NCBI GenBank assembly: GCA_000209815.1
Contig: FP929036.1
Span: 1,075,110-1,139,109, forward strand
Direction: 5' to 3'
DNA: 64,000 nt
Source: Butyrivibrio fibrisolvens 16/4
Lineage (GTDB): Bacteria > Bacillota > Clostridia > Lachnospirales > Lachnospiraceae
The stretch's first letter is position 1; every line of letters begins with the position of its first letter. The notes under the pieces are model-generated. The model searched no databases. It had not been told where the DNA came from and worked only from the letters and a program-made list of their open reading frames with translations. Shown in pieces: positions 55,100 through 63,580 of this stretch. Made by a program: the position numbers and the translations under genes.

Positions 55100-55145
55100 T
55101 TGACGATTTGGCCTTCGATGACTATATTTTAGTTAAGCGATTAAC
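55100..55145 (+). promoter_or_regulatory. maltodextrin transporter promoter with LacI operator
   Basis: A -35 TTGACG (55100-55105) and -10 TATATT (55123-55128), 17 bp spacing. The operator GTTAAGCGATTAAC (55132-55145) covers the likely start site. The same operator in reverse precedes lacI. Confidence 0.75.
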
Positions 55146-55241
55146 CTAATACAAACCCAATGAAAAAGAATGAAGAAGAAAGTTTAATTGTATTTTACAG
55201 TTAAACGCAAAACCAAAGAAAAGGTATGGAGGGAACAAAGA

Positions 55242-56510
55242 ATGAAAATGAAAAGATTAGTAGCTACTATGCTTTCAGCAGCAATGGTAGCAGGCACAAT
55301 GATAGGCTGTGGAGCCGGCAGTGACAGTGCAAGCGGTAATGCTTCTACTAAGGCAGCTGCAGAGGGAGAGACACAGGATGTCACACTTAAGATCTGGGTA
55401 CCTGAGGAAGAGGTAGAGATTACAGATGCAATGGTTAAGAAGTTTGATGAGATTCATGATGAATTCAACATCACTTATGAGATTGCAGTAGTCGGTATAG
55501 ACGAGGCGCCACAGGCACTTGATACAGATGCTGATACAGCAGCAGATATTTTCTATACACCATCAGGTGGTGTAGCTGATCTTGCAGGAAAGGGACTTCT
55601 TCTTCCAATCACTAAGGATTACGAAGAAATCAAAGATGAGCTTCCAGAGAGTGCTTTAAATGCAGTTACAGTTGATGACATCACTTATGCAGTTCCATTT
55701 TCACCAAATACATTTTTCATGTACTACAACAAAGATCTTCTTACAGAAGAAGAGGTTAAAGACCTTGATACAATCATGGCTAAGGATTTAGGAGATGGAA
55801 AGTACAACTTCAGTACACACATTACAGATTCTTGGTATGCAGAGATGTTCTTCCTTGGAAATGGATGTACATTGTTCGGAGCTGATGGGAAGGATGCAAC
55901 AGATTGTACATTTAATAACGAGGCTGGTCTTGCAGCTGGTCAGTACATTGTTGATCTTGTAAAGAATCCTAAGTACATCGAAGATTTAGATGGAGCAGGC
56001 GGTTCTGAATTCAAGGCAGGAAACCTTGGTGCTATCACATCAGGAGCTTGGTCAGCACCAGAGTTTAGAGAGGCACTTGGGGACAAGCTTGGAGCAGTTG
56101 CACTTCCTACAGCTACAATCGGAGGCAACAAGGTTCAGCTTTCAAACTTCGTAGATTTCAAGACAATCACTGTTAAGTCAAATACACAGTATCCACTTGC
56201 AGCACAGCAGCTTGCAGTATATATGGGAAATGCAGAAAACTGTCTTACAAGATATGAGAATCAGGGAGATATTCCAGTGCTTGAGTCATTGGCTTCTAGC
56301 GACGCAATCTCAGCTGATTTCGTAGCAAAGGCACTTAATGAGCAGGCATCTTACGCGACAAACCAGCCAAGTATTCCAAAGATGGGAGACTATTGGGATC
56401 CTATGAAGGCTCTTGGAGAAGGAATATACTATGGCGATATCACATCAGCTAATCTTCAGGCTCAGCTTGATTCATTAGTTGATAGCATTACAGGAACTCT
56501 TACAGAATAG
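55242..56510 (+). CDS. maltodextrin-type ABC binding lipoprotein
   Basis: About 422 residues. Signal peptide with lipobox TMIGC (Cys near 23). The mature protein opens VTLKIWVPEEEVEITDAMVKKFDEIHDEFNITYEI, as in MalE/cyclodextrin-binding proteins, and later NTFFMYYNKDLLTEEEV. Start 55242 follows GGAGGGAAC. Together with the two permeases next to it and the surface amylase, it should bind malto-oligosaccharides. Confidence 0.88.
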   Translation: MKMKRLVATMLSAAMVAGTMIGCGAGSDSASGNASTKAAAEGETQDVTLKIWVPEEEVEITDAMVKKFDEIHDEFNITYEIAVVGIDEAPQALDTDADTAADIFYTPSGGVADLAGKGLLLPITKDYEEIKDELPESALNAVTVDDITYAVPFSPNTFFMYYNKDLLTEEEVKDLDTIMAKDLGDGKYNFSTHITDSWYAEMFFLGNGCTLFGADGKDATDCTFNNEAGLAAGQYIVDLVKNPKYIEDLDGAGGSEFKAGNLGAITSGAWSAPEFREALGDKLGAVALPTATIGGNKVQLSNFVDFKTITVKSNTQYPLAAQQLAVYMGNAENCLTRYENQGDIPVLESLASSDAISADFVAKALNEQASYATNQPSIPKMGDYWDPMKALGEGIYYGDITSANLQAQLDSLVDSITGTLTE

Positions 56511-56521
56511 AAGAAGTGATT

Positions 56522-57841
56522 ATGATTAAAGAATTATATACAAAGCTATCTTATGTTGTCTGGGGACTTTTAAACATTATTCACGGACAGATAGTTAAAG
56601 GTTTGATTTTTCTTTCATTAGAAATTTCATACATACTCTTCATGATTATTAGCGGGGCGAGAAATCTCGCCCAGCTAATAACTCTCGGTGATAAACTGCA
56701 GGGTATGAATTTCAATGAGGAAATTGGAATATACGAAATGACAGCTGGAGATAACTCCATGCTTATTCTCCTGTACGGAGTAATAACAATAGTCATTTCA
56801 ATTGTAGCTTTATCAATTGGATTCTTTTCAGTTTCATCTGGAAAGGCTGCCAGAGATAGAGCAATGGCTGGCAAGCATAACAATAATTTTTTAGAGGATT
56901 TAAGAAGTCTTACAAACAATAACATTAGATTTCTATTACTCAGTGTTCCAGTGGTTGGTCTTATCGTATTTACGGTAATGCCACTTCTGTATATGATTTT
57001 GATGGCATTTACTAATTACGATCAGAATCATCAGCCACCAGGAAATCTTTTTGACTGGGTAGGAATAAAGAATTTTATAACATTGCTTTCAACAGGAGAC
57101 AGACTGGCATCTACATTCTGGCCTGTTCTTGGCTGGACCCTTATCTGGGGATTTGCAGCTACATTCACCTGCTATTTTGGTGGGATGATTTTGGCAATGA
57201 TTATTAATTCAAAGGGTATTAGATTTAAAAAGTTTTGGAGAACGATATTCGTTTTCACAATGGCAATACCAGGTTTTATTTCACTTAGAGTAGTAGCTAC
57301 TATGCTAGGTGAAAAGGGAATATTCAATGTGCTTCTTCAGCAGTGGGGATTTACAAGTGCATCACTTCCATTTTTATCAAATGCTACCTGGGCTAGATTC
57401 TCGGTAATCATTGTTAATTTCTGGATTGGTGTTCCAGTAACAATGCTGATGGTAAGCGGCATTTTAATGAATATTCCAGGGGAATTATATGAGGCAGCTA
57501 GAATCGATGGAGCAGGACCTGTGACCATGTTTAGGAAGATTACCTTCCCATATATGTGGTTCGTAACTACTCCATATCTGATTTCAAACCTGATTAGCAA
57601 CTTTAATAATTTCAACACTATTTACTTCCTGACAGCAGGTGAACCACACACTCTTGATTACTATAAGGGCGCAGGAAAGACAGACCTTTTAGTTACCTGG
57701 TTGTACAAGCTGACTAAGGATAGCAACGACTTTAATTTGGCGGCAACAATAGGAATTATTATCTTTGTTATTTCAGCGATTTTCACCCTGATTTCATTTT
57801 CAAGGTCGAATTCACTTAAGAATGAGGAGGGATTCAGCTGA
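56522..57841 (+). CDS. maltodextrin ABC permease MalF-type with extra N-terminal membrane region
   Basis: About 439 residues. The permease core begins near residue 135 (FLLLSVPVVGLIVFTVMPLLYMILMAFTNYDQ) and contains EAARIDGAGPVTMFRKITFPYM. The first ~130 residues form two or three additional hydrophobic segments with a loop, longer than a standard MalF N-terminus in Firmicutes. ATG 56522 is preferred to GTG 56516. Stop overlaps malG-type start (TGATG). Confidence 0.88.
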   Translation: MIKELYTKLSYVVWGLLNIIHGQIVKGLIFLSLEISYILFMIISGARNLAQLITLGDKLQGMNFNEEIGIYEMTAGDNSMLILLYGVITIVISIVALSIGFFSVSSGKAARDRAMAGKHNNNFLEDLRSLTNNNIRFLLLSVPVVGLIVFTVMPLLYMILMAFTNYDQNHQPPGNLFDWVGIKNFITLLSTGDRLASTFWPVLGWTLIWGFAATFTCYFGGMILAMIINSKGIRFKKFWRTIFVFTMAIPGFISLRVVATMLGEKGIFNVLLQQWGFTSASLPFLSNATWARFSVIIVNFWIGVPVTMLMVSGILMNIPGELYEAARIDGAGPVTMFRKITFPYMWFVTTPYLISNLISNFNNFNTIYFLTAGEPHTLDYYKGAGKTDLLVTWLYKLTKDSNDFNLAATIGIIIFVISAIFTLISFSRSNSLKNEEGFS

Positions 57842-59103
57842 TGAAAAAAGCGGTTATAGGTTTAAATATAAAGTATTTCACAAGGGCAGTGGTATTTGGA
57901 ATTTTACAGTTTATTTGTTTGTTCCTACCTTATGTGAATATAAATGATGGAAAGCATAATTTTTTCAGTACCACTGGGATGTTAATGCGTTCAGAAGGCG
58001 GCAGTAAGCTAAATGTAGTTGTCTATTGCACTATCGTATTTACGATATTATCCTTTGCATTTTTGGTTGTGAATATAATCTCAAAATCGAAAGCTAAGGT
58101 GCAGATATGGCAGTGCCTTCAGGCAATTAATACAGCGGGTATTACAATCTTATTATTTGCCACAAAAACTATAGTAGAAAAGGCAGGACTGGCATCAGGA
58201 TTTTTAAATAAAAATCTTGGCTTAGGCTACTTTGGCGGACTTGTTTTTGCATATCTCACATTAGTATTTGTGATGAAAGTAAATGAGACAAACACAGGCT
58301 ATATAGTTCTTACAATAATGGGAATAATCTGGATGTTTCCAATCCTCTGGATTATACTGACTGCCCTCCGTGCAGAGCAGGGATATTATGTTGGTTATTT
58401 CTTCCCTAAGGGACTTACACTTTCTAATTTCACTAAACTGTTTGCAAAAGACAGTGTAATACCATTTGGAAAATGGTGGTTAAACACATTCATAGTAGCT
58501 ATCTGCGGATGCGTTTTAAATACACTTATTATTCTTGCTACATCATTCACACTTAGTCGTACTAGATTCGCAGGAAGAAAAGCATTTATGAATGTGCTTA
58601 TGATTATTGGTTTGTTCCCAGGATTTATGTCACTGATTGCGGTTTATAACATCCTTAAGGGAATCGGACTTAATCAGTCTCTTTTGGCACTTATTGTTGT
58701 AAGTGCAGCTGGAGCAGCGATGGGATATCACGTTAGCAAAGGCTTTTTCGATACTATCCCAAGAGCTGTTGATGAAGCGGCAATAATTGATGGGGCATCA
58801 CGCTTGCAGATATTTACGCACATTACTTTGCCTCTTTCAAAGTCGATTATCGTATATACGGCACTTGTTAATTTCCTTGCAGCCTGGTCAGATTATATCT
58901 TCCCAAGTATGCTGTTTGGAGATAAGCAAAGCTCATATACAGTTGCAGTAGGTTTATACTGGCTTACAGATTTTAGACGTATCGACAGATACTATACGCA
59001 GTTTGCTGCTGGAGCAGTAATAGTAGCTATACCTATTGTAATTTTATTTATATGGTTGCAGAAATTCTACGTAGAAGGATTATCTGGATCAGTTAAGGGA
59101 TAA
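57841..59103 (+). CDS. maltodextrin ABC permease MalG-type with N-terminal membrane extension
   Basis: 420 residues, about 140 more than normal MalG. The extension (residues 1-150) has four hydrophobic segments (ILQFICLFLPYVNI, VYCTIVFTILSFAFLVVNII, INTAGITILLFA, LGYFGGLVFAYLTLVFV). The usual permease then begins at VLTIMGIIWMFPILWIILTALR, with EAAIIDGASRLQIFTHITLPLSKSI. The partner permease also carries an N-terminal addition, so the two may pack together. No ATPase gene is present. Confidence 0.88.
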   Translation: MKKAVIGLNIKYFTRAVVFGILQFICLFLPYVNINDGKHNFFSTTGMLMRSEGGSKLNVVVYCTIVFTILSFAFLVVNIISKSKAKVQIWQCLQAINTAGITILLFATKTIVEKAGLASGFLNKNLGLGYFGGLVFAYLTLVFVMKVNETNTGYIVLTIMGIIWMFPILWIILTALRAEQGYYVGYFFPKGLTLSNFTKLFAKDSVIPFGKWWLNTFIVAICGCVLNTLIILATSFTLSRTRFAGRKAFMNVLMIIGLFPGFMSLIAVYNILKGIGLNQSLLALIVVSAAGAAMGYHVSKGFFDTIPRAVDEAAIIDGASRLQIFTHITLPLSKSIIVYTALVNFLAAWSDYIFPSMLFGDKQSSYTVAVGLYWLTDFRRIDRYYTQFAAGAVIVAIPIVILFIWLQKFYVEGLSGSVKG

Positions 59104-59198
59104 TTCCTTGTAAGCTGCATACTCCTAAATCTCTCCAGCAGGACATCTAGTCCAGCTGAGAGATTCTAGGGCTTGTAGCTGTAACAAGGAATTTTGTT
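59102..59198. other. long rod-like hairpin between malG-type gene and amylase
   Basis: Outer stem AATTCCTTGT/ACAAGGAATT (perfect 10 bp), then AGCTGCA/TGTAGCT, CCT/AGG, ATCTCTC/GAGAGAT and AGGAC/GTCC inside. The strand ends in TTTTG. It is probably a large terminator or 3'-end stabiliser; its 3' portion resembles the element at 43848. Confidence 0.55.
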
Positions 59199-59318
59199 GC
59201 GCTTGGTTGCGCACTACATGACAAAATAATCCTATTGACTCAGTAGGAGGAAAGTCTTATATTTTAAAGTATCGGGGGAAGAAAATCTCTAAATTACTAA
59301 TGCGCAAGTAGTTGCGCA
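59197..59318 (+). promoter_or_regulatory. amylase promoter region: TTGCGC repeats, CCTAT repeat promoter and palindrome
   Basis: TTGCGC occurs at 59197 and 59207, one helical turn apart. A promoter follows with -35 TTGACT (59235-59240) and -10 TATATT (59258-59263), 17 bp apart, overlapped by TCCTAT-N7-GTAGGA (59230-59248). Downstream is the perfect palindrome TGCGCAAGTAGTTGCGCA (59301-59318). The TTGCGCA half-sites before and after the promoter suggest a looping or road-block repressor. A small hairpin AGATGC/GCATCT lies at about 59318-59338. Confidence 0.6.
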
Positions 59319-59367
59319 GATGCCTTAGGCAAGCATCTCTTACAGTATTTTTAGGGAGGTTTATCTA

Positions 59368-62300
59368 ATGATAAAAATGGGAAAAATGGCGAAGAGATTC
59401 GTCGCAGTTGCCATGTCACTTGCTATGGTAGCTGGAATTCCTGGTGCAAATCTTAAAGCATTTGCTACACCGGGGATTGATTCAGTTCAGGCAGCATCAG
59501 CTGTTAGCAGATCATCAATTCATGATGGTTCAATCCTACATGCATTTTGTTGGAATTTTAATACTATAAAGGAGAAGATGCCAGAGATAGCAGCAGCTGG
59601 ATACACAGCAGTTCAGACATCTCCAATCAATGAATGTCTTTCTATTCATAATGGAATGGCTCTTTACGGAGACACAGAAGATGAAGGTCGCTGGTACTAT
59701 CATTATCAGCCTACTGATTGGAAGATTGGAAACTATCAGCTTGGTTCTCGTGATGAATTTAAGGCTATGTGTGATGAGGCAGATAAGTATGGCATCGGCG
59801 TAATCGTTGATATCGATCCAAATCATACTACGCCTGTATTTGACCAGGTATCAGATGATTTGAAGGCTGCAGCAGGTGGCGAAGACAGTCTTTATCACAT
59901 CGGCGCTAAGGACGGTGGTATGGCATATGATAATCGTATTTCCGTTACTTATGATGCCATGGGTGGTCTTCCAGATGTAGATACAGAAAATCCAGGATTC
60001 CAGAATTACTTCTACGAATTTCTTCAGGACTGTATTGCTTGTGGTGCAGATGGATTTAGAATCGATACTGCTAAGCACATCGCACTTCCAGATGATGGTG
60101 TTGCAGAGGAGTACGCTGGACAGGAAGGCAGAAATAATTTCTATCCAAATATGAAAGCCTCTATTAATGAGAAGGCTGCAAAGTCATATGATGATTTATT
60201 TGTCTATGGTGAGGTCCTTGATGGTGATGCAGCTAGACTTGCTGCATATCAGGATATGCTTGGTGGAACCTGTGCCAGCAACTACGGCGGAGCAATCAGA
60301 AACGCTGCAAGCTCCGGTAATGTTTCAGTAAAGAAGCTCTTAAACTACAAAATCAGTGACGATACATCAACAGGAACTACTTACACAGCTGATTCAAACA
60401 AACTTGTTACCTGGGTAGAGTCTCACGATAACTACATTAATGACAAGAGCTACAATGAGGTTGATGACAGAGAGGTAATCCTTGGCTGGGCAATCATTAC
60501 AGCAAGAGCAGATGGAACACCACTTTTCTTTAGCCGTCCAGAAGGAAGCAGTGCAGAAAATCCTTGGGGTGCAAACCGCATAGGCGACGCAGGGTCTGAT
60601 ATTTACAAAGCACCAGAGGTAGTTGCTGTTAACAAGTTTAGAACAGCAATGGAAGGACTTTCTGAGAATCTTAGAAACCCAGGAAATAATTCTTCAATCC
60701 TTATGATTGAAAGAGGAAACAAGGGTGTTGTAATTGTAAATGCCAGCGAAAATGATTTTGCTCTTGATTCTGAGACTAATCTTTCAGATGGTACATATGT
60801 AGATTCTGTTGAAGGAAGAACTGGACTTTACACAGTATCAGATGGAAATATCTATGGCACAGTACCTGCCAAGTCAGTTGTTGTACTTGATACATTAGCT
60901 GACGGAGACTATTCCACGATCTTCTTCCACAATACCGACGGTTGGAATAGCGTTAGCGCTATTGCTTGCGATAATACTTTTGCTTGTGATTATACACAGG
61001 ACAATTGGTGGAAGGTTACAATTCCAGCGAAGGAATTCAAAGTAACATTTACAGATGGTGAAAAACAGTCTGCTGAATTTAGCATTGGCGCAGATACCGG
61101 CAGATTTATGACAGCAAAATCAGATAAGATATATGGAAGCAAGGCTGAGGCCGAGGAGGCTCTTGGCATTGTTACAAAGACAGTGTATTTCCTTAACTCA
61201 GAGGAATGGAAATCCGTATATGCGTATGCTTGGACAGATGCTACACAGCATTTAGGTGGTTGGCCAGGTGCACCAATTGTTAATGAAGAAGGCTACTGGT
61301 GGAAGGCTGATGTTAAGATGATTGGCGACCAGAACTTCTCAATCATTTTCAACAACAATGAGGGCTCTCAGACCGTTGATATTCCAATGGATGATATGAG
61401 CAAAAACGTAATTACCATATCTGCTGAACAGCCTGGTGGAAATCTTGTAGTAGATAGATATTCATCAAAGGCTGAGGCAGAAGAAGCTACAGGTATTAAC
61501 GGAACTTCCACAACAGTTCACTTCTATGATGCAGCTGGTTGGGGAAAAGTTGGTGTTTATACCTGGGGAGATGTGGATTTAGGCGGCTGGCCAGGAGCAG
61601 AATGTGAATATGAAGGTGATGGCTGGTGGAAAAAGACAATTAATTGCGGACCAAGCTCAAATTTCAACATCATCTTCAATAATATGCCAACAGGAGATGA
61701 TGACAAGCGCCAGACAGATGATATGAAGTGTGACAGCCTAAAGAAGGTTTACTTCATCGGTGCTAATTATAAGTATGGTTCAAAGGCAGCTGCTCTTGAT
61801 GCACTTGCAAATGACAATCTTAAGTTAGAGAAGAATCTTCATCCAGAGCTGAATCCTGTGGAAGAGCCTACAGACAGACCTGTTGAGGAAGAGCCAGTAT
61901 TAGGTGAAGATGAAGTAAAAATCTACTACTACAATACTGCTAACTGGGATAATGTAAATATGTATGCCTGGACAGATGGTGCCAACACTGAATATTTTGG
62001 TGGCTGGCCAGGAAAAGCTATGCAGCATATCGGTGGTAACTGGTATTCAGTAAGTGTAAATAAAGCTGCATTAACACACGAAGGTTTACATCTCATTGCA
62101 AACAATGGAGATGGAGAGCAGATTAATGATGTGGCTCTTATTTCTGAGAGACCAAATATTGAAGAGAAGCCTTCTGAGCCAGATAAGCCAGCACCATCTG
62201 AGCCAGAGGAACCTACTGAGCCTGAGAAGAAGCTTAAGCCAATTCAGGAGGAAGAGGCTGATAAGGAAGGATATACAAAGATTTATATTCAGCTTGATGT

Positions 62301-63369
62301 AGATAAGTTCCCAGAGGCAGCAAATCTCTATGCTTGGGCAGAGGGAGTTGGTGATATCGATGGAATCGGTGGCTGGCCAGGACTTTCAATGACTCATATT
62401 GGAAATGGATGGCACAGCATCAACTTCCCAGATAAGTATTTAAATAAGGCTGAGGAAGTTTCAGAAGAAGCATCTGAGGAAAAAGTAGAGGATGAGAAAT
62501 CTGAAGTTGTAACAGATGATACTACAAAAGAAGTTGTTGAAAATAACGAGGTTGAAGAGACAGAAAAAGCTTCTGATGAAGTGATTTCTGAGGAAGAGTC
62601 ACAGGAGCCAGAAGAGGATTCGCTTGTTGAAGAGGTTAGGGAGATTTTAACATCACTTGTTAATCTCATCACTTCTGCATTCAATCCTTTAGAGGTAAAG
62701 GCTGCTGAGCATCAGACATTTGCTGATGGAATCCATCTCATCGTAAACAACGGCAATGGATATCAGGAAGATGATGTAAATGCAAGATTTACAACAGTTC
62801 GTCCAAGTGCAGAGGAATTAAAGCAGGAAGAGGAACTTGTTGTAGAGCCTACACCAGCCCCTGCACCAGCACCACAGCCTGGCGGAGCTTCTGGAAATGG
62901 CGGTTCATCTTCTGGAAGTAGCTCATCCTCAGGCAGTAGTGCTTCTTCTGGAAGTGCTTCGGCTACTCCAGCACAGCAGATTGCATCAATCGCTGAAAGC
63001 CAGGTCCCACTTGGCGTATCACCTGTTAAGGTTGTAGAGGACAGCAGTGTTGTAAAGAAGGTGGCATCTAAGGTTAGAAAGAGCACTTCTAAATCGAAAG
63101 AGGTGTCTGCTGAGGAAGAAGCAGTGGATACTACATCAGAGGTTGAGACTGAAGAATCTGTAGAGCTTCCAGATGCAGAAATCCCAGAGGTTGATGAAGC
63201 TGAGACTACAGAACCTGAAAAAGAAGAAGTAAGAATTGTTGACGAGGGTGTGCCTGAGGCAGCAGTAGATACAGGCAGCTCAAATCTTGCAGTAATTATC
63301 TTAATTATTGTAGCTGCAGTTGTTATTATTGGCGGCGCAGGATTTGTGGTTGTGCGCAAGAGAAAATAA
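59368..63369 (+). CDS. cell-surface alpha-amylase (GH13) with repeated starch-binding modules and C-terminal membrane anchor
   Basis: 1333 residues. Signal peptide covers about 1-36. The GH13 barrel runs to about 450: catalytic Asp233 (GFRIDTAKHIA), Glu282 (YGEVLDGD) and Asp354 (ESHDNYIND). Five CBM26-like modules follow, four marked by GGWPG (LGGWPGAPI, LGGWPGAEC, FGGWPGKAM, IGGWPGLSM). Pro/Glu-rich linkers join them. The last module is split by an acidic insert of about 90 residues (1028-1115). A Gly/Ser tract and a charged tail lead to a membrane helix (about 1308-1329) ending VVRKRK. No LPXTG motif, so the helix anchors it to the membrane. It breaks starch outside the cell for the importer upstream. 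Confidence 0.93.
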   Translation: MIKMGKMAKRFVAVAMSLAMVAGIPGANLKAFATPGIDSVQAASAVSRSSIHDGSILHAFCWNFNTIKEKMPEIAAAGYTAVQTSPINECLSIHNGMALYGDTEDEGRWYYHYQPTDWKIGNYQLGSRDEFKAMCDEADKYGIGVIVDIDPNHTTPVFDQVSDDLKAAAGGEDSLYHIGAKDGGMAYDNRISVTYDAMGGLPDVDTENPGFQNYFYEFLQDCIACGADGFRIDTAKHIALPDDGVAEEYAGQEGRNNFYPNMKASINEKAAKSYDDLFVYGEVLDGDAARLAAYQDMLGGTCASNYGGAIRNAASSGNVSVKKLLNYKISDDTSTGTTYTADSNKLVTWVESHDNYINDKSYNEVDDREVILGWAIITARADGTPLFFSRPEGSSAENPWGANRIGDAGSDIYKAPEVVAVNKFRTAMEGLSENLRNPGNNSSILMIERGNKGVVIVNASENDFALDSETNLSDGTYVDSVEGRTGLYTVSDGNIYGTVPAKSVVVLDTLADGDYSTIFFHNTDGWNSVSAIACDNTFACDYTQDNWWKVTIPAKEFKVTFTDGEKQSAEFSIGADTGRFMTAKSDKIYGSKAEAEEALGIVTKTVYFLNSEEWKSVYAYAWTDATQHLGGWPGAPIVNEEGYWWKADVKMIGDQNFSIIFNNNEGSQTVDIPMDDMSKNVITISAEQPGGNLVVDRYSSKAEAEEATGINGTSTTVHFYDAAGWGKVGVYTWGDVDLGGWPGAECEYEGDGWWKKTINCGPSSNFNIIFNNMPTGDDDKRQTDDMKCDSLKKVYFIGANYKYGSKAAALDALANDNLKLEKNLHPELNPVEEPTDRPVEEEPVLGEDEVKIYYYNTANWDNVNMYAWTDGANTEYFGGWPGKAMQHIGGNWYSVSVNKAALTHEGLHLIANNGDGEQINDVALISERPNIEEKPSEPDKPAPSEPEEPTEPEKKLKPIQEEEADKEGYTKIYIQLDVDKFPEAANLYAWAEGVGDIDGIGGWPGLSMTHIGNGWHSINFPDKYLNKAEEVSEEASEEKVEDEKSEVVTDDTTKEVVENNEVEETEKASDEVISEEESQEPEEDSLVEEVREILTSLVNLITSAFNPLEVKAAEHQTFADGIHLIVNNGNGYQEDDVNARFTTVRPSAEELKQEEELVVEPTPAPAPAPQPGGASGNGGSSSGSSSSSGSSASSGSASATPAQQIASIAESQVPLGVSPVKVVEDSSVVKKVASKVRKSTSKSKEVSAEEEAVDTTSEVETEESVELPDAEIPEVDEAETTEPEKEEVRIVDEGVPEAAVDTGSSNLAVIILIIVAAVVIIGGAGFVVVRKRK

Positions 63370-63388
63370 ATAGAGTTTATACAAGTAA

Positions 63389-63424
63389 GGATTCTAGCTA
63401 TAGGAGGCTAGAATCCTTTTTTTG
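63389..63424 (+). terminator. intrinsic terminator after amylase
   Basis: Stem GGATTCTAGC/GGCTAGAATCC (63389-63416) followed by T7. Confidence 0.88.
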
Positions 63425-63580
63425 TGTAAGATTATGGCCTGAAAGTATAAAAGAAAATAGTTAGTTAAAAAATGGTTTTTTTATGACAAAAGGGATTTAT
63501 AGAAATAGATGTGATATAGTTAGTAATGCAGTTTTTATAGTATACAAAGTATTAACTTAACATAAAGAGGGATTACTGGT

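Noticed and set aside
62763-63359. 198-residue minus-strand frame
   Set aside because: Antisense to the repetitive Gly/Ser and acidic tail of the amylase; Ser/Pro-rich artefact.
63240-63369. Sortase signal on the amylase
   Set aside because: No LPXTG-like motif before the final hydrophobic helix; a simple membrane anchor fits better.
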